NCBI RefSeq assembly: GCF_900115175.1
Contig: NZ_FOYV01000001.1
Span: forward strand, 1,426,001-1,490,000
Length of the DNA stretch: 64,000 bases
Direction of reading: 5' to 3'
Origin: Marinobacter gudaonensis
Lineage (GTDB): Bacteria; Pseudomonadota; Gammaproteobacteria; Pseudomonadales; Oleiphilaceae
Position numbers and translations under genes: made by a program. Positions 25,843-36,468 of this stretch are shown piece by piece (within the stretch, counting starts at the first letter, position 1; the number at the start of each line of letters is the position of its first letter). The notes under the pieces were generated by a model. That model was not told the DNA's origin, ran no database searches, and was given only the letters and a program-made list of their open reading frames with translations.

Positions 25843-26862
25843 TCAGGCGCCCTCTGTGTTCCTGGCCTGTTCTCCGGCCATGCTTTGACGGGCCTGACGT
25901 TCTCTTTCGGCCTTTTTCCGGGCCTTGCGCTCGGCAATGATGCGCGCCGCTTCGCCGCCCACATGGGCTTCGCCACGCCCCTCCGCCAGACGCATCTGGC
26001 GCTCACGCTCGGCAAAGCGGGCTTTCTGTTCCTCGGTCAGTGAGTCAACGCACTGGTGGCAGCTCACACCCTGCTCGTATTCCGGACGCTGCTTGTCCTG
26101 CTCGGTGATGGGCCGCCGGCACGCGTGACACTGATCGTACTCGCCACGCTCAAGCTTGTGGTTCACCGTGACCCGGTCATCGAATACGAAGCACTCTCCG
26201 TGCCACAGGCTTTCTTCCTCCGGCACCTCTTCCAGGTACTTCAGGATGCCGCCTTTCAGGTGATACACCTCTTCGAAGCCCTGCTCTTTCAGATAGGCCG
26301 TGGATTTCTCGCAGCGGATGCCGCCGGTACAGAACATGGCCACCTTCTTGTGTTTGGCAGGATCCAGGTTCTGCTTCACGTATTCCGGGAACTCCCGGAA
26401 GGTATCGGTGGCCGGATTGACGGCATTCCTGAAGGTACCGATCTCTACTTCGTACTGGTTGCGGGTATCCACCAGCACCACGTCCGGATCGGAAATCAGG
26501 TCGTTCCACGCCTTTGGTTCCACATACGTGCCGACGATGCGCTTCGGATCGATGCCCTCCACACCCATGGTGACAATCTCTTTCTTGAGCTTCACTTTGG
26601 TGCGCTTGAACGGCTGGATGTCCACAAATGACTCTTTGTAGTCGATGCCATCGAACCGCTCGTCGCTGGCGATCCAGGCCTTCACGGCATCGATGCCCTC
26701 GCGGCTTCCGGCGATGGTGCCGTTGATGCCTTCACGCGCCAGCAGCAGGGTGCCGTGCACGTCTTTTTCAAGCATCAGGTTCAATAAGGGCTGACGGAGG
26801 GATTTGTAATCATTCAGGACTGCGAACTTGTACAGGGCGCAGACAACGACGTTGTTGCTCAT
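25843..26862 (-). CDS. trhO: tRNA uridine(34) hydroxylase TrhO
   Basis: Rhodanese-family enzyme (formerly YceA) that uses oxygen to form 5-hydroxyuridine at tRNA position 34. The protein has 339 residues: an N-terminal acylphosphatase-like part (about 1-95), a rhodanese domain (about 115-215) with catalytic Cys178 in [12 protein letters not shown], and a C-terminal zinc-finger-like segment with paired cysteines (DQCHACRRP and [10 protein letters not shown]). The start has GCAGGAG upstream. The C-terminal tail after about 290 is charged and probably disordered. Confidence 0.94.
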   Translation of the reverse strand: MSNNVVVCALYKFAVLNDYKSLRQPLLNLMLEKDVHGTLLLAREGINGTIAGSREGIDAVKAWIASDERFDGIDYKESFVDIQPFKRTKVKLKKEIVTMGVEGIDPKRIVGTYVEPKAWNDLISDPDVVLVDTRNQYEVEIGTFRNAVNPATDTFREFPEYVKQNLDPAKHKKVAMFCTGGIRCEKSTAYLKEQGFEEVYHLKGGILKYLEEVPEEESLWHGECFVFDDRVTVNHKLERGEYDQCHACRRPITEQDKQRPEYEQGVSCHQCVDSLTEEQKARFAERERQMRLAEGRGEAHVGGEAARIIAERKARKKAERERQARQSMAGEQARNTEGA

Positions 26863-26926
26863 GTTTGTCTCCTGCGGGCCGGACCGTAAATCCGGAGCAT
26901 GGGTTCTGGGTTGTTTTCAGAGGCCG

Positions 26927-26964
26927 GAGCCTGAGAGGGCGCAAATTTTAACCAACTCAGGCTC
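26927..26964 (-). other. Inverted repeat after the dsbA-like gene
   Basis: A perfect 9-bp stem (GAGCCTGAG/CTCAGGCTC) around a 20-base loop begins 12 bases after the dsbA-like stop, in the 113-base gap before trhO. No U-tract follows on the minus strand. It could be a weak terminator or an mRNA-stabilizing hairpin. Confidence 0.35.
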
Positions 26965-26975
26965 ACGATCAAGTG

Positions 26976-27710
26976 TCACTGTTGCTGCTCGCCTGCCAGT
27001 TCACGCTCAACTAAGGCGGAGAGCTGGCCCCAGCCGGGCCGTGTCAGACGGATGTTGTCCACCAGCACCGTCGGGGTGCTGGTCACCCGAAGCTGCATGG
27101 CCACCTGGCGGCTCTGTTCGACCGCCTCGCGGTGCAGTTCCGTGGTCATGCACCGGCGGAAGCGGCGTTCTTCCAGGCCAAGATCCGTGGCGTAGCGGGT
27201 GAAGGTGGCCACCGGATCGTTGGAGCCACTCCATTCCGTCTGGGAATCGTAGAGGCGATCGTGCATGGCCCAGTAGGCATCCTGATCACCGGCACAGCGG
27301 GCGGCCTGGGCCGCGGGCATGGCGTTCTCGTGCTGCTGGAGGGGCAGATCGAAATAGACAAAACGCACCTTGCCGGTGTCCACGTACTCCTGCTTCAGCT
27401 GCTTACTGGCCGAGGAGAAACGGCCACAGGCCGGGCACTGGTAATCAGCAAACTCCCGGACCACCACGGGGGCGTCCTCAGGACCCACGGAAATACCGAA
27501 CTGGTCCAGTTCCGACGGGAAAGGTTCGGCGTTGGGAGCCGCTACCGGCAGCTCATCGGAGGTAGGCTCTGGAGAGGAGGTCATGAAGGATAATCCGAAC
27601 ACCACAGCAGCCAATATCAGGACGGCCACGCCGATCATCAGGGGCTTGTTGGATTTGCCCTTGCGGGGAGCCGGGGCTCCGGTTTCCTTGCGTCGTTTTG
27701 CTTCACCCAT
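26976..27710 (-). CDS. Membrane-anchored DsbA/thioredoxin-fold protein
   Basis: Periplasmic thiol-disulfide protein of 244 residues. A basic cytoplasmic tail (MGEAKRRK) and one membrane helix (about 24-43) anchor a DsbA-like domain (about 72-240) with active site CPAC (92-95). The cis-proline loop is TSTPTVL. It resembles the DsbA/DsbC-like thioredoxin_4 group rather than classical soluble DsbA. The start at 27710 has AGGAG upstream, while the longer frame to 27764 has none. The partner protein is unknown. Confidence 0.87.
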   Translation of the reverse strand: MGEAKRRKETGAPAPRKGKSNKPLMIGVAVLILAAVVFGLSFMTSSPEPTSDELPVAAPNAEPFPSELDQFGISVGPEDAPVVVREFADYQCPACGRFSSASKQLKQEYVDTGKVRFVYFDLPLQQHENAMPAAQAARCAGDQDAYWAMHDRLYDSQTEWSGSNDPVATFTRYATDLGLEERRFRRCMTTELHREAVEQSRQVAMQLRVTSTPTVLVDNIRLTRPGWGQLSALVERELAGEQQQ

Positions 27711-27844
27711 GAAGGGCTCCTTTTTGCTCTGTTTGTTCTTCCGGCGTGACGGAGTAATTAGCACGCGACCGTTTTCAGCGCCGGCGGGGCACGCTAAGAT
27801 CCTTTATATCCTACAAAAGTTCCAAGAAAAATTAAGGAAACCTC

Positions 27845-28819
27845 ATGCCATTGCCCGCACTGCTGAAAGATACCCTCTCCCTTCCCCTGGTGGCCGCCCC
27901 CATGTTTCTGATCTCCGGCCCCGCGCTTGCCCTGGCCTGCTGCAAGCAGGGCATTGTGGGCAGCTTTCCAGCCTTGAACCAGCGCACCAGCGAAGGCTTT
28001 GAGGACTGGCTGGTCCAGATGAACGAGGAACTGGCAGCGTTCCGGAGCACGCACCCGGATGTAAAGACGGCACCTTATGCCGTGAACCTGATCGTGCACC
28101 GAACCAATCCCCGCTGGCAGGCGGATCTGGAGCTGTGTGTAAAGCACCAGGTGCCCATTGTGATCACCTCCCTGGGCGCCGCCAGCCAGGTGGTGGAAGC
28201 GGTGCACAGTTACGGCGGCCTGGTGTTCCACGATGTGACCAACCAGAAACACGCGCGCAAGGCGGCTGAGGCCGGTGTGGACGGAATCATTGCGGTGGCT
28301 GCCGGTGCCGGAGGCCACGCCGGCACCATCAATCCGGTGGTGCTGGTGCATGAGATTCGCGAGGTGTTTGACGGCACCATCTTGTTGGCCGGGGGGCTTT
28401 CTCACGGAGAGGATTTGCTGGCCGCCCAGGCCCTCGGTGCGGATCTGGGTTACCTGGGCACGCGGTTCATCAACACCACCGAATCCCAAGCCGACGACGC
28501 CTACCGGAACATGATCATTGAGGCGGTATCGGCCGACATCATCCACACCCCGGCCGTGTCTGGCGTGCCTGCCAGCTTCATGCGCCAGAGTCTGGAAGCC
28601 GCCGGCTACGCCATGGACCGCCTGAACCAGGCGGGCGAGGTCAACTACGGCGAAAAGCTCAAGCCCATGGACGACGAGGCCAAAGCCTGGAAAACCGTGT
28701 GGTCGGCAGGCCAGGGTGTGAGCCAGATCCATGACGTGTTACCGGTCGCGGATCTGGTCCGCCGCCTGAGCGAAGAATACGGGCAAGCCCGGGCCAGGCT
28801 GCTCTCAACAACCTCCTGA
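27845..28819 (+). CDS. Nitronate monooxygenase (2-nitropropane dioxygenase family)
   Basis: FMN-dependent TIM-barrel enzyme of 324 residues that oxidizes alkyl nitronates. The family glycine-rich flavin/phosphate loops are visible (IIAVAAGAGGHAGTINP at about 142-158 and ILLAGGLSHGEDLLAAQALG at about 180-199), along with the N-terminal LVAAPMFLISGPALALACCK. GGAAAC precedes the ATG. It is a single gene divergent from the dsbA-like gene and convergent with the chemoreceptor. Confidence 0.88.
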   Translation: MPLPALLKDTLSLPLVAAPMFLISGPALALACCKQGIVGSFPALNQRTSEGFEDWLVQMNEELAAFRSTHPDVKTAPYAVNLIVHRTNPRWQADLELCVKHQVPIVITSLGAASQVVEAVHSYGGLVFHDVTNQKHARKAAEAGVDGIIAVAAGAGGHAGTINPVVLVHEIREVFDGTILLAGGLSHGEDLLAAQALGADLGYLGTRFINTTESQADDAYRNMIIEAVSADIIHTPAVSGVPASFMRQSLEAAGYAMDRLNQAGEVNYGEKLKPMDDEAKAWKTVWSAGQGVSQIHDVLPVADLVRRLSEEYGQARARLLSTTS

Positions 28820-28827
28820 GGCTTTCC

Positions 28828-30768
28828 TCAAACGTGGAACTGGGAAGCTTTCTCCTGCAACGAGGCCAGCGTGCGGGCAATCTGGCCACTGGCTTTGTCG
28901 GAGCGTTCGATGGCTTGAACCGTCTCCTGCGAGGAGCTGGCAATGTCGGCGACGCTGGTACTGACATCGCTGGCCTGCCGGCCCTCCTCCTCGGCAACCG
29001 AGGCCGTGGCCAGGGCACGCTCCTGAAGACTGCCAAGCAGCTGGTTGATACGCTCGAAGTGCTCGTCTGCCCGGCGGAACTCCGATGACGACTCCGCCAC
29101 CTGGCCAGACACATCGCCTATGGCGGTCACCGCTTGCTGACTGCCTTTCTGCAGGCGCTCGATGATGGTCTGTATCTCCGTGGTGGATTCCTGGGTCCGG
29201 CTGGCCAGGGTGCGTACTTCATCGGCCACTACCGCAAAGCCCCGACCGGACTCCCCGGCCCTGGCCGCCTCGATGGCGGCGTTCAGCGCCAACAGATTGG
29301 TCTGCTCGGCAATGGCGCCGATCACCGACAGCACCGAGCCGATTTCCTTGCTCTGGGCATCCAGCTGGTTGACCGCCTCGACGGCCTGCTCGACATTGCG
29401 CACCACCTGGTCCAGCCTGTGCCGGACATCCCGGGAAATACCAGCGGTGGCCTCACTCTCGGAGCTGACGTTACTTACCGAACCGGCGATTTCCTGAATG
29501 TTGCCGGCCACCTCGGCAATGCTCCGTGACATGGTGTCCATGGTGCCCGACACCTCGGCCACGGCCTGCTCCTGACGATTAACGGCAGCCACCGCCTGCC
29601 GGCTGATGTCGCCCTGGCTCTGGGCCTGGCCGGCTGCCGACTCGGCGGAGGCGCGCACTTCGGCCACCAGCTCCTGGATCCGGGCAATAAACCGATTCAC
29701 GCCTTCGGCCATGTCGGTCAGCTCGTCCCGGCCTTTCATCGCCACACGTCGGGTGAGATCGGCCTCGCCATCGGCGATACCCCAGATCGCGGAACTCAGC
29801 CGGAACACCCTGGGCAGCAGGCCGCCGCCCAGCACCAGGGCCACCAGGACGATCAGCGCCACCGCCGAGCCGATGGCCAACAGCGAAAGATTGGCCGAGA
29901 GGCTGGAGGCCTCCGAATTCAGTGCTTCCACGGTGCCTTCCATGCGCGAACGGGTGTTGGCATCCATGGCCGCCAGTTGCTGCTGAAGTCTCTGGTTCAC
30001 CTGCTCGGTTTCGGCCTCCAGGGTATCCCGCAGAGCATTGATACTGCCGGCAATGGTGGCACTGAATTCTTCTTCCAGGGCGGCCATATCCCGGTTTATA
30101 CCTTCCAGTGACAGTCCCAACTTCAATTCGCCGATGGCCGAACCCTGGGGCGCAATATCCGCCGAAATGATAACGACGTTGGGGTCACGGCTTGCCGCAT
30201 CCAGGACCCGATTTGCCGCACCACGGCCTTCCCCCTGCTCCATAAGAGTGCGCACCCGGTCATCGGAACGGTCCACATAGCGGGTCAGGCGCTCGCCGTA
30301 CTGGTCGTAGTAAATGGCGAACAACACCGACTCCCGGGCATCCGCCAGCTCCACCAGATCGGTCAGCCGGGGAATATCGCGATCCCAGATCAGGGGTGCT
30401 GCAACCGCAGCGAGAACGTCCGCCAACCCCTGGGCCTCGGCCATGACGGCACTGCGCACATTACCGGCCACCCGCTCCTGTTGCTCCATCTGCTGGCGGG
30501 TGAGTTCCTCTGCCAATTCCTCGGTGGTCTTCTGCCGCATGGTCTCCAGGCGGGTGCGTACGTCCTCGCGTGTGTCACCGAAGGATGCGCTCACCTGCTC
30601 GCTGCTGGCCTGAAGGGCGGTACCGGCAGTCGCTACCAGACGCTCGACCTGGCTGGAGATCAGCCACTGGCTGACCAGTACCTGCACCAGGCCTGCGACC
30701 ACCAGAACAATGAAAACCGGTCGGAGAAGGCGGCTTGAAACCAGCCGCCGAAGGAACTCAAAGGACAT
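28828..30768 (-). CDS. Methyl-accepting chemotaxis protein
   Basis: Transmembrane chemoreceptor of 646 residues. One helix lies at about 15-35 ([19 protein letters not shown]). A periplasmic sensor of about 270 residues with coiled-coil stretches follows, then a second helix near 305-330, a HAMP domain ([20 protein letters not shown]) and a long cytoplasmic coiled coil. The near-invariant hairpin tip reads [20 protein letters not shown]. The start at 30768 begins the first helix directly. The open frame to 30978 adds an unlikely 70 residues. No CheA/W/R/B genes adjoin it, so it is an orphan receptor. There is no recognizable C-terminal CheR pentapeptide. Confidence 0.93.
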   Translation of the reverse strand: MSFEFLRRLVSSRLLRPVFIVLVVAGLVQVLVSQWLISSQVERLVATAGTALQASSEQVSASFGDTREDVRTRLETMRQKTTEELAEELTRQQMEQQERVAGNVRSAVMAEAQGLADVLAAVAAPLIWDRDIPRLTDLVELADARESVLFAIYYDQYGERLTRYVDRSDDRVRTLMEQGEGRGAANRVLDAASRDPNVVIISADIAPQGSAIGELKLGLSLEGINRDMAALEEEFSATIAGSINALRDTLEAETEQVNQRLQQQLAAMDANTRSRMEGTVEALNSEASSLSANLSLLAIGSAVALIVLVALVLGGGLLPRVFRLSSAIWGIADGEADLTRRVAMKGRDELTDMAEGVNRFIARIQELVAEVRASAESAAGQAQSQGDISRQAVAAVNRQEQAVAEVSGTMDTMSRSIAEVAGNIQEIAGSVSNVSSESEATAGISRDVRHRLDQVVRNVEQAVEAVNQLDAQSKEIGSVLSVIGAIAEQTNLLALNAAIEAARAGESGRGFAVVADEVRTLASRTQESTTEIQTIIERLQKGSQQAVTAIGDVSGQVAESSSEFRRADEHFERINQLLGSLQERALATASVAEEEGRQASDVSTSVADIASSSQETVQAIERSDKASGQIARTLASLQEKASQFHV

Positions 30769-31003
30769 ACGGACCCCGCTTTTGTGCAAACTCTGTGCGT
30801 CCTGCACAACGCAGCGGCCTCCTTGCCTGTTGAATATCCGAATGTATAGCAAAACCCGGGCCCAAAAAGGACGCTTTTGTGTACGGGTTTTGTTGTCAGT
30901 CGTAAACCTTGCACGCCATTCTGGTTCGGCCACAATCAATGGATGAACTTTCTGGCGCAGGCAGCGTAAACCGTTCAACAGTTATTCAGAACAGGTACCG
31001 AAT

Positions 31004-31180
31004 ATGCTCGGCTTCTTGAAAGGCGATCCGAAGAAAAAACTGCAGAAGGCGTATGAGGACAAACTCGCAAAGGCCCTGGATGCCCAGCGCAACGGCGATC
31101 TGCGTACCCATGGCACGCTGATGGAGGAGGCGGAGAAGATCTACGCCGAGATTCAGGCGCTGGACGAGAAGAAATCCTGA
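31004..31180 (+). CDS. Small DUF6435-like protein (58 residues)
   Basis: The 58-residue product begins MLGFLKGDPKKKLQKAYEDK and is highly charged and wholly helical in prediction. The pattern matches small conserved proteins of Marinobacter and Vibrio labelled DUF6435. It starts at an ATG 235 bases from the divergent chemoreceptor and ends before a GC-rich hairpin. Codon use agrees with neighbouring real genes. The function is unknown. Confidence 0.78.
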   Translation: MLGFLKGDPKKKLQKAYEDKLAKALDAQRNGDLRTHGTLMEEAEKIYAEIQALDEKKS

Positions 31181-31186
31181 TGCGCT

Positions 31187-31215
31187 ATTGGGGGAGTGAT
31201 TACTCCCCCATCAAT
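31187..31215. terminator. Bidirectional hairpin between the DUF6435-like gene and cbpM
   Basis: An 8-bp perfect stem (GGGGGAGT/ACTCCCCC) with a 4-base loop, extended by imperfect ATT/AAT pairs, sits between convergent genes and covers the last codons of cbpM. It lacks a clear T-run, so it is a weak call as a terminator. Confidence 0.5.
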
Positions 31216-31544
31216 TGACGGATACGGTGATTGAGACGTGCCACCTCCCTGCGCATGTCCTCGACTTCGTCCAGCAGCTCCAACGACATGGCAAGGCCCG
31301 GCAGGTTCATTTTCAGATCCCGCTGCAGCCGCTGGGCTTTGCGAAGTCTTGCGAGCGAGGCAACATCGAACTGCCATTGCCGGGCTTCGGCGACATCCTC
31401 GATCGGCGAGATGATGCCGTAATCCACCAGCTTGATAACAAACTCTGCATGGCACTCGCCACGTTCGCAGATTTCATGCAGGGTGAAGCGGGTCCCATTC
31501 GGGTCAACCACTTCCACCGTTACCATACGATCCTGCTTGCTCAT
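31200..31544 (-). CDS. cbpM: Chaperone modulator CbpM
   Basis: Small cytoplasmic protein (114 residues) of the MerR-like HTH-fold family that binds the J-domain of CbpA and inhibits its DNA-binding and co-chaperone activity. It contains FTLHEICERGECHAEFVIKL and a helical C-terminal half (MSLELLDEVEDMRREVARLN). It lies 13 bases downstream of cbpA in the same operon, its standard place. Confidence 0.92.
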   Translation of the reverse strand: MSKQDRMVTVEVVDPNGTRFTLHEICERGECHAEFVIKLVDYGIISPIEDVAEARQWQFDVASLARLRKAQRLQRDLKMNLPGLAMSLELLDEVEDMRREVARLNHRIRQLMGE

Positions 31545-31557
31545 CCCTTACCCCCGC

Positions 31558-32541
31558 TTACACGTGAAGCTTGCTGCGTGGATTGAACTGCTTCTCCGCC
31601 TCGGCCAGTTGCTGGTACAGCTTTTCGGCCTCCGGGCTGTGCTTCTCCGGCATGGTCACCTGCAGAACCACAATCTGGTCGCCCGGGTGCTTGCCGGGGA
31701 AGCCCTTACCCTTGAGCCGCAGCTTGCGGCCGCTGGTGGAACCCTTGGGCACTTTCACGTTCACCTTCGAGCCCACGGTGGGGACGGTGACGGTGGCACC
31801 GAGAGCCGCCTCCCAAGGTGCGATGGGCACGGTCACCACCACATCCCGGCCTTCGACGCTGAACTGGGGATGCGGCGCAAACTCCACCTCGATGAACAGG
31901 TCACCGGGTTCACCGCCGCCGATACCCGGCGAGCCCTGGCCTTTCAGGCGGATATGCTGGCCTTCCCGCATGCCGGCAGGAATCTTCACCTTGAGGGTTT
32001 TCTGGCGCGGCATCACCCGGCCGTGGCTGTCGGCCTCGTGCACGGTAAACGACACCTGCTTCTCACAACCGTGAAAGGCTTCTTCCAGGAACAGCGCCAG
32101 CCGGGCGTGCACATCTTCGCCCCGCATGCGCATGTTCTGGCGGAAGCCACCGCCACCAAAGCCGCCCCCGAAATCACCGGAGAAGCCACCACGGCGACCG
32201 CCACCGAAGATTTCCTCAAAGAAGTCACTGAACTGGCGGGCGTCGGCCTCGGTGTAGCCACCACCGCCGAAGCCTGAGGCGCTCTGCCACCCGGGCGGCG
32301 GCTCGAAGGAACCGTCGGCACGGGCCCCGTATTTGCGCAGCTGATCGTACTCTGCCCGCTTTTCCGGGTCCTTGAGCACTTCGTAGGCCTCTCCCAGGTC
32401 CTTGAACTTGGTGTCGGCGTCTTCTTCCTTGCTGACATCCGGATGGTATTTCCGGGCCAGCTTGCGATAGGCCTTTTTGATTTCCTCGGCGGAGGCCGAC
32501 TCACTCACACCGAGGACGGCGTAATAGTCCTTGAAGTCCAT
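31558..32541 (-). CDS. cbpA: Curved DNA-binding protein CbpA (DnaJ-class co-chaperone)
   Basis: DnaJ homologue of 327 residues that stimulates DnaK and binds curved DNA. It has an N-terminal J-domain (1-70, [20 protein letters not shown], with the HPD triad in KYHPDVSK), a Gly/Phe-rich linker (about 85-135) and two C-terminal substrate-binding domains. There is no zinc-finger domain, which separates it from DnaJ. AAGGAG precedes the ATG. It is followed by cbpM. Confidence 0.95.
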   Translation of the reverse strand: MDFKDYYAVLGVSESASAEEIKKAYRKLARKYHPDVSKEEDADTKFKDLGEAYEVLKDPEKRAEYDQLRKYGARADGSFEPPPGWQSASGFGGGGYTEADARQFSDFFEEIFGGGRRGGFSGDFGGGFGGGGFRQNMRMRGEDVHARLALFLEEAFHGCEKQVSFTVHEADSHGRVMPRQKTLKVKIPAGMREGQHIRLKGQGSPGIGGGEPGDLFIEVEFAPHPQFSVEGRDVVVTVPIAPWEAALGATVTVPTVGSKVNVKVPKGSTSGRKLRLKGKGFPGKHPGDQIVVLQVTMPEKHSPEAEKLYQQLAEAEKQFNPRSKLHV

Positions 32542-32775
32542 GGCGCTCCTTATTGATCGTCATAACCTCTGGTTACAGTCTGTTCTGATATCTGTTTGCC
32601 TCTGATACCTATAGTTGACGCTTGCCGAAAAAATACAAGAGATCGGTGAATGATCAGTGCATCAGAGTTGCGTCAGATCAAACATCAGACAGCCGTGGTA
32701 GTCCGTATGGCAACCCGCTCGCGTAACCGTCACACTGTCAGGCTTTTCGTTTTATCTTTTCGGGGAGTACCCGGT

Positions 32776-33984
32776 TTGAGCAGTGAACCTGTGACAAGAC
32801 TTCGGATCTTTCTGATCGAGTTTGCCCTCGCCCTGGGCGGCTTCGCGATCGGTACCGGCGAGTTCGCCATCATGGGGCTGATGCCCAATGTGTCCACGGA
32901 TCTTGGGGTCACCGAACCCCAGGTGGGCCACCTGATCAGCGCCTACGCGCTTGGGGTGGTTGTGGGCGCACCGCTGCTCGCCGTGATTGGCGCCCGCTTT
33001 TTCAGGAAACAGCTGTTGATCTGGCTGATGGCCTTTTACGCGGTGGGCAACCTGGCCAGCGCGCTGGCCGATGACTACACCGGTGTCATGATCGCGCGTT
33101 TTGTGGCGGGCCTTCCCCACGGGGCGTATTTCGGGGTCGCCTGCCTCGTGGCAGCGTCACTTGTGCCGGTGCACCAGCGTGCCAAGGCTGTGAGCCGGGT
33201 GATGATGGGTCTGACCCTGGCGCTGCTGTTCGGCAATCCGCTGGCTGCGTGGATGGGTCAGTCGCTGGACTGGCGCTACGTGTATTTCTTCGTGGGGCTG
33301 ATTTCCGTGGCCACCCTGAGCCTGGTGATCTTCGTGCTGCCGCTGGACCGGCAGGAAAAGCGCCAAAGTCCGTTCAGTGAGCTCCGGGCCTTCAATCGCG
33401 CGAGCATCTGGTTTGCCCTGGCCATTGGTGCCATCGGTTTTTCCGGCATGTTTGCGGTGTTCAGCTACCTGGCGCCGACTCTGCTGGAAGTAACCCGGGT
33501 TGATGAGTACTGGATTCCGATTGCCCTGGCCGTGTTCGGCCTGGGCGGTTTTACCGGCAATCTCTTGGGCGGCTGGCTGTTCGATCGGCTGGGATTCCGG
33601 GCGGTTGGTGTGATCCTGCTGCTAAGCGCCTGCATTCTGCTGGCGTTTCCGTCCACTACTGGCACGCTGCCGGTGCTTCTGGCCGCCTGCTTCCTGGTGG
33701 CCATGATGGGTGCTCTTGGGCCGGCCCTGCAGACGCACCTGATGGATGTGGCCCATGGCGCCCAGAACCTGGCGGCGGCCTCGCATCACGCCGCATTCAA
33801 TGTCGCCAACGCACTCGGGCCCTGGCTCGCGGGCATGGCCATCACTGCGGGCTTTGGCTGGTCTTCGACGGGCTATGTCGGCGCCACGACGGCAACCATC
33901 GGGCTGCTCATCTTCCTGGCGGCCTGGCGCCACAAACAAAAAGGCCCCCGCAATGCGGAGGCCGATTCGGTTCCGGTCTCTTAA
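32776..33984 (+). CDS. MFS transporter, DHA1/AraJ-like
   Basis: Inner-membrane efflux permease with 12 predicted helices, 402 residues from the TTG at 32776. The family motif IGTGEFAIMGLMPNVSTDLG near the N-terminus points to the AraJ/YdhP sugar- or drug-efflux branch. I prefer the TTG start because GGGGAG lies 8 bases upstream and the hydrophobic region starts soon after. An ATG at 32650 is also in frame but would add 42 residues of poor quality. The substrate is unknown. It converges on fba with 2 bases between the stops. Confidence 0.85.
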   Translation: MSSEPVTRLRIFLIEFALALGGFAIGTGEFAIMGLMPNVSTDLGVTEPQVGHLISAYALGVVVGAPLLAVIGARFFRKQLLIWLMAFYAVGNLASALADDYTGVMIARFVAGLPHGAYFGVACLVAASLVPVHQRAKAVSRVMMGLTLALLFGNPLAAWMGQSLDWRYVYFFVGLISVATLSLVIFVLPLDRQEKRQSPFSELRAFNRASIWFALAIGAIGFSGMFAVFSYLAPTLLEVTRVDEYWIPIALAVFGLGGFTGNLLGGWLFDRLGFRAVGVILLLSACILLAFPSTTGTLPVLLAACFLVAMMGALGPALQTHLMDVAHGAQNLAAASHHAAFNVANALGPWLAGMAITAGFGWSSTGYVGATTATIGLLIFLAAWRHKQKGPRNAEADSVPVS

Positions 33985-33986
33985 GC

Positions 33987-35051
33987 TTACTTGACCTTGG
34001 GGTCCAGTTCGCCGGACGCGTAACGCTCGAACATGCGCTCAAGGTTGATCGGCTTGATCTTGCTGGCGTTGCCAGCAGTGCCGAAGGCCTCGTAGCGGGC
34101 AACACACACGTCGGTCATGGCCTTCATGGTTTCCTTGAGGAATTTGCGCGGATCAAACTCGGCCGGGTTCTCGGCAAGGAAACGACGAACGGCGCCGGTG
34201 CTGGCCAGGCGCAGGTCGGTGTCGATGTTGACCTTGCGCACGCCGTGCTTGATGCCTTCCACGATTTCTTCCACCGGTACGCCGTAGGTTTCCGGGATTT
34301 CACCACCGTATTCGTTGATGATCTTGAGCCACTCCTGGGGTACGGAGCTCGAGCCGTGCATCACCAGGTGGGTGTCCGGGATGCGGGCGTGGATGGCCTT
34401 GATCTGGTCGATGGCCAGGATGTCGCCGGTGGGCGGACGGGTGAACTTGTAGGCCCCGTGGCTGGTGCCGATAGCGATGGCCAGGGCGTCCACGTGGGTT
34501 TTCTTGACGAAGTCGGCCGCTTCTTCCGGGTCGGTCAGCATCTGGCTGTGGTCGAGGGTGCCCTCGGCGCCGATACCGTCTTCTTCACCGGCCTGGCCGG
34601 TTTCCAGGGAACCCAGGCAGCCCAGCTCGCCTTCCACGGACACGCCGCAGGCGTGGGCCATTTCGACGGTGCGGCGGGTCACGTCGACGTTGTATTCGTA
34701 GTCGGTGGGGGTTTTGCCATCCTCACCGAGGGAGCCGTCCATCATCACGGAGCTGAAGCCCAGCTGGATGGAGCGCTGGCACACGGAGGGGCTGGTGCCG
34801 TGGTCCTGGTGCATGACCACCGGGATGTGCGGGAACTCTTCGATGGCCGCCAGGATCAGATGACGCAGGAAGGGCGCGCCGGCGTATTTGCGGGCACCGG
34901 CGGAGGCCTGGACAATTACCGGGGAGTCGGTTTTGTCGGCGGCTTCCATGATGGCGCGCATCTGTTCCAGGTTGTTCACGTTAAAGGCGGGCACACCGTA
35001 ACCATGCTCGGCGGCGTGGTCCAGAAGTTGCCGCATCGAAATCAGGGCCAT
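33987..35051 (-). CDS. fba: Fructose-bisphosphate aldolase, class II (Calvin-cycle type)
   Basis: Zinc-dependent aldolase of glycolysis and gluconeogenesis, 354 residues. It contains the metal-ligand segment [35 protein letters not shown] and [12 protein letters not shown]. The start at 35051 has AAGGAG upstream. The frame reaches 35219 only through the family-1 repeat and is not coding there. It is the last gene of the minus-strand group tkt-epd-pgk-fba, separated from pgk by hairpin repeat D. Confidence 0.96.
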   Translation of the reverse strand: MALISMRQLLDHAAEHGYGVPAFNVNNLEQMRAIMEAADKTDSPVIVQASAGARKYAGAPFLRHLILAAIEEFPHIPVVMHQDHGTSPSVCQRSIQLGFSSVMMDGSLGEDGKTPTDYEYNVDVTRRTVEMAHACGVSVEGELGCLGSLETGQAGEEDGIGAEGTLDHSQMLTDPEEAADFVKKTHVDALAIAIGTSHGAYKFTRPPTGDILAIDQIKAIHARIPDTHLVMHGSSSVPQEWLKIINEYGGEIPETYGVPVEEIVEGIKHGVRKVNIDTDLRLASTGAVRRFLAENPAEFDPRKFLKETMKAMTDVCVARYEAFGTAGNASKIKPINLERMFERYASGELDPKVK

Positions 35052-35118
35052 GGGTTGTCTCCTTCGTTGGGCTTTGGGTCGTTGGATTCTGTTCGTTATC
35101 TGCTTGGGAGTCTGCTGC

Positions 35119-35224
35119 GGCAGGTGGGGGATCCATTCCCGGGACACGCTGTGAATACATCCGTGTACGCTTGACTGCAGCATCCTTGCTGCAGACAGTC
35201 CCGGGAATGGATCCCCCACCTGCC
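35119..35224 (+). repeat. Family-1 hairpin repeat, copy D
   Basis: Perfect 27-bp arms (35119-35145 with 35198-35224), the longest in the window, enclose a 52-base core. The core starts ACGCTGTGAATACATCC, contains TGTACGCTTGACTGCAGC and ends GCTGCAGACA. It lies between pgk and fba, 55 bases after the pgk stop. It may uncouple their expression or define the pgk mRNA 3' end. Confidence 0.92.
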
Positions 35225-35278
35225 TTGCGATTCTGGCCTGGGGCTTATCGCCCGGCTTGGTCCGAATCGCTTTTGTTA

Positions 35279-36439
35279 TTACTCTCCGCGTTCTTCCAGT
35301 ACGGCTACCGCAGGCAGGGTCTTGCCTTCCACGAATTCCAGGAAGGCGCCGCCGCCGGTGGAGATGTAGGAGATTTTGTCAGCAACGTTGTACTTGTCAA
35401 CGGCCGCCACCGTGTCGCCGCCGCCGGCCAGGGAGAAGGCGTCGCTTTCGGCGATGGCTTGGGCCAGGGCCTTGGTGCCGTTGCCGAACTGGTCGAATTC
35501 GAAGACACCCACCGGGCCGTTCCAGAGTATGGTTTTGGCGTTCTTCAGCAACTGGGCGAATTCGCCAGCCGTTTCCGGGCCCACGTCGAGGATCATGTCG
35601 TCGGCGGTTACGTCGGAGATGTTCTTGACGGTGGCGGTGGCGGTTTCGGCGAATTCGCTGGCGACCACCACGTCCACCGGCAGCGGGATTTCCACGCGGC
35701 TGGCAATGTTTTTGGCAGTGTCGACCAGGTCGTGTTCGCACAGGGATTTGCCCACCGGGTGGCCCGCAGCGGCCAGGAAGGTGTTGGCGATGCCGCCGCC
35801 GACGATAATCTGGTCGCAGACTTTTTCCAGGGCGTTCAGCACATCCAGTTTGGTGGAAACCTTGGAACCGCCGACGATGGCTACAACGGGCTTGGCCGGG
35901 TTGTCCAGGGCCTTGCCCAGGGCTTCGAGTTCTGCTGCCAGCAGCGGGCCGGCGCAGGCTTCGGGGGCGTATTTGGCCACGCCGTGGGTGGAGGCCTGGG
36001 CGCGGTGGGCGGTGCCGAAGGCGTCCATCACGTAGACGTCACACAGGGCCGCGTACTTCCTGGACAGGGTTTCGTCGTCTTTCTTCTCGCCCTTGTTGAA
36101 GCGGACGTTCTCGAACAGCACCACTTCGCCGTCGGCCACGTCAACGCCGTCGAGGTAATCCTTGATCAGCCGCACTTCCTGGCCGAGCACTTTGGTCAGG
36201 TGGTCGGCGACCGGCTTCATGGAGGACGCTTCGTCGTACACGCCTTCTTCCGGGCGGCCCAGGTGAGACATCAGCATCACTTTGGCGCCGGCGTCTTTGG
36301 CAGCCTTGATGGTGGGCAGGGAGGCGCGGATGCGGGCGTCGCTGGAGACTTTGCCGTCCTTGACCGGTACGTTCAGGTCTTCACGGATCAGCACTCGCTT
36401 GCCGGCGAGGTTGAGGTCGGTCATTTTCTTGATGGCCAT
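35279..36439 (-). CDS. pgk: Phosphoglycerate kinase
   Basis: Glycolytic kinase interconverting 1,3-bisphosphoglycerate and 3-phosphoglycerate, 386 residues. It shows the substrate-binding N-terminus [33 protein letters not shown], the hinge motif [14 protein letters not shown] and the C-terminal nucleotide segment [15 protein letters not shown]. Length is typical. It lies 29 bases downstream of epd. Confidence 0.97.
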   Translation of the reverse strand: MAIKKMTDLNLAGKRVLIREDLNVPVKDGKVSSDARIRASLPTIKAAKDAGAKVMLMSHLGRPEEGVYDEASSMKPVADHLTKVLGQEVRLIKDYLDGVDVADGEVVLFENVRFNKGEKKDDETLSRKYAALCDVYVMDAFGTAHRAQASTHGVAKYAPEACAGPLLAAELEALGKALDNPAKPVVAIVGGSKVSTKLDVLNALEKVCDQIIVGGGIANTFLAAAGHPVGKSLCEHDLVDTAKNIASRVEIPLPVDVVVASEFAETATATVKNISDVTADDMILDVGPETAGEFAQLLKNAKTILWNGPVGVFEFDQFGNGTKALAQAIAESDAFSLAGGGDTVAAVDKYNVADKISYISTGGGAFLEFVEGKTLPAVAVLEERGE

Positions 36440-36468
36440 GTTGTTCGTCCCTTCAACAAAATTTCAGA

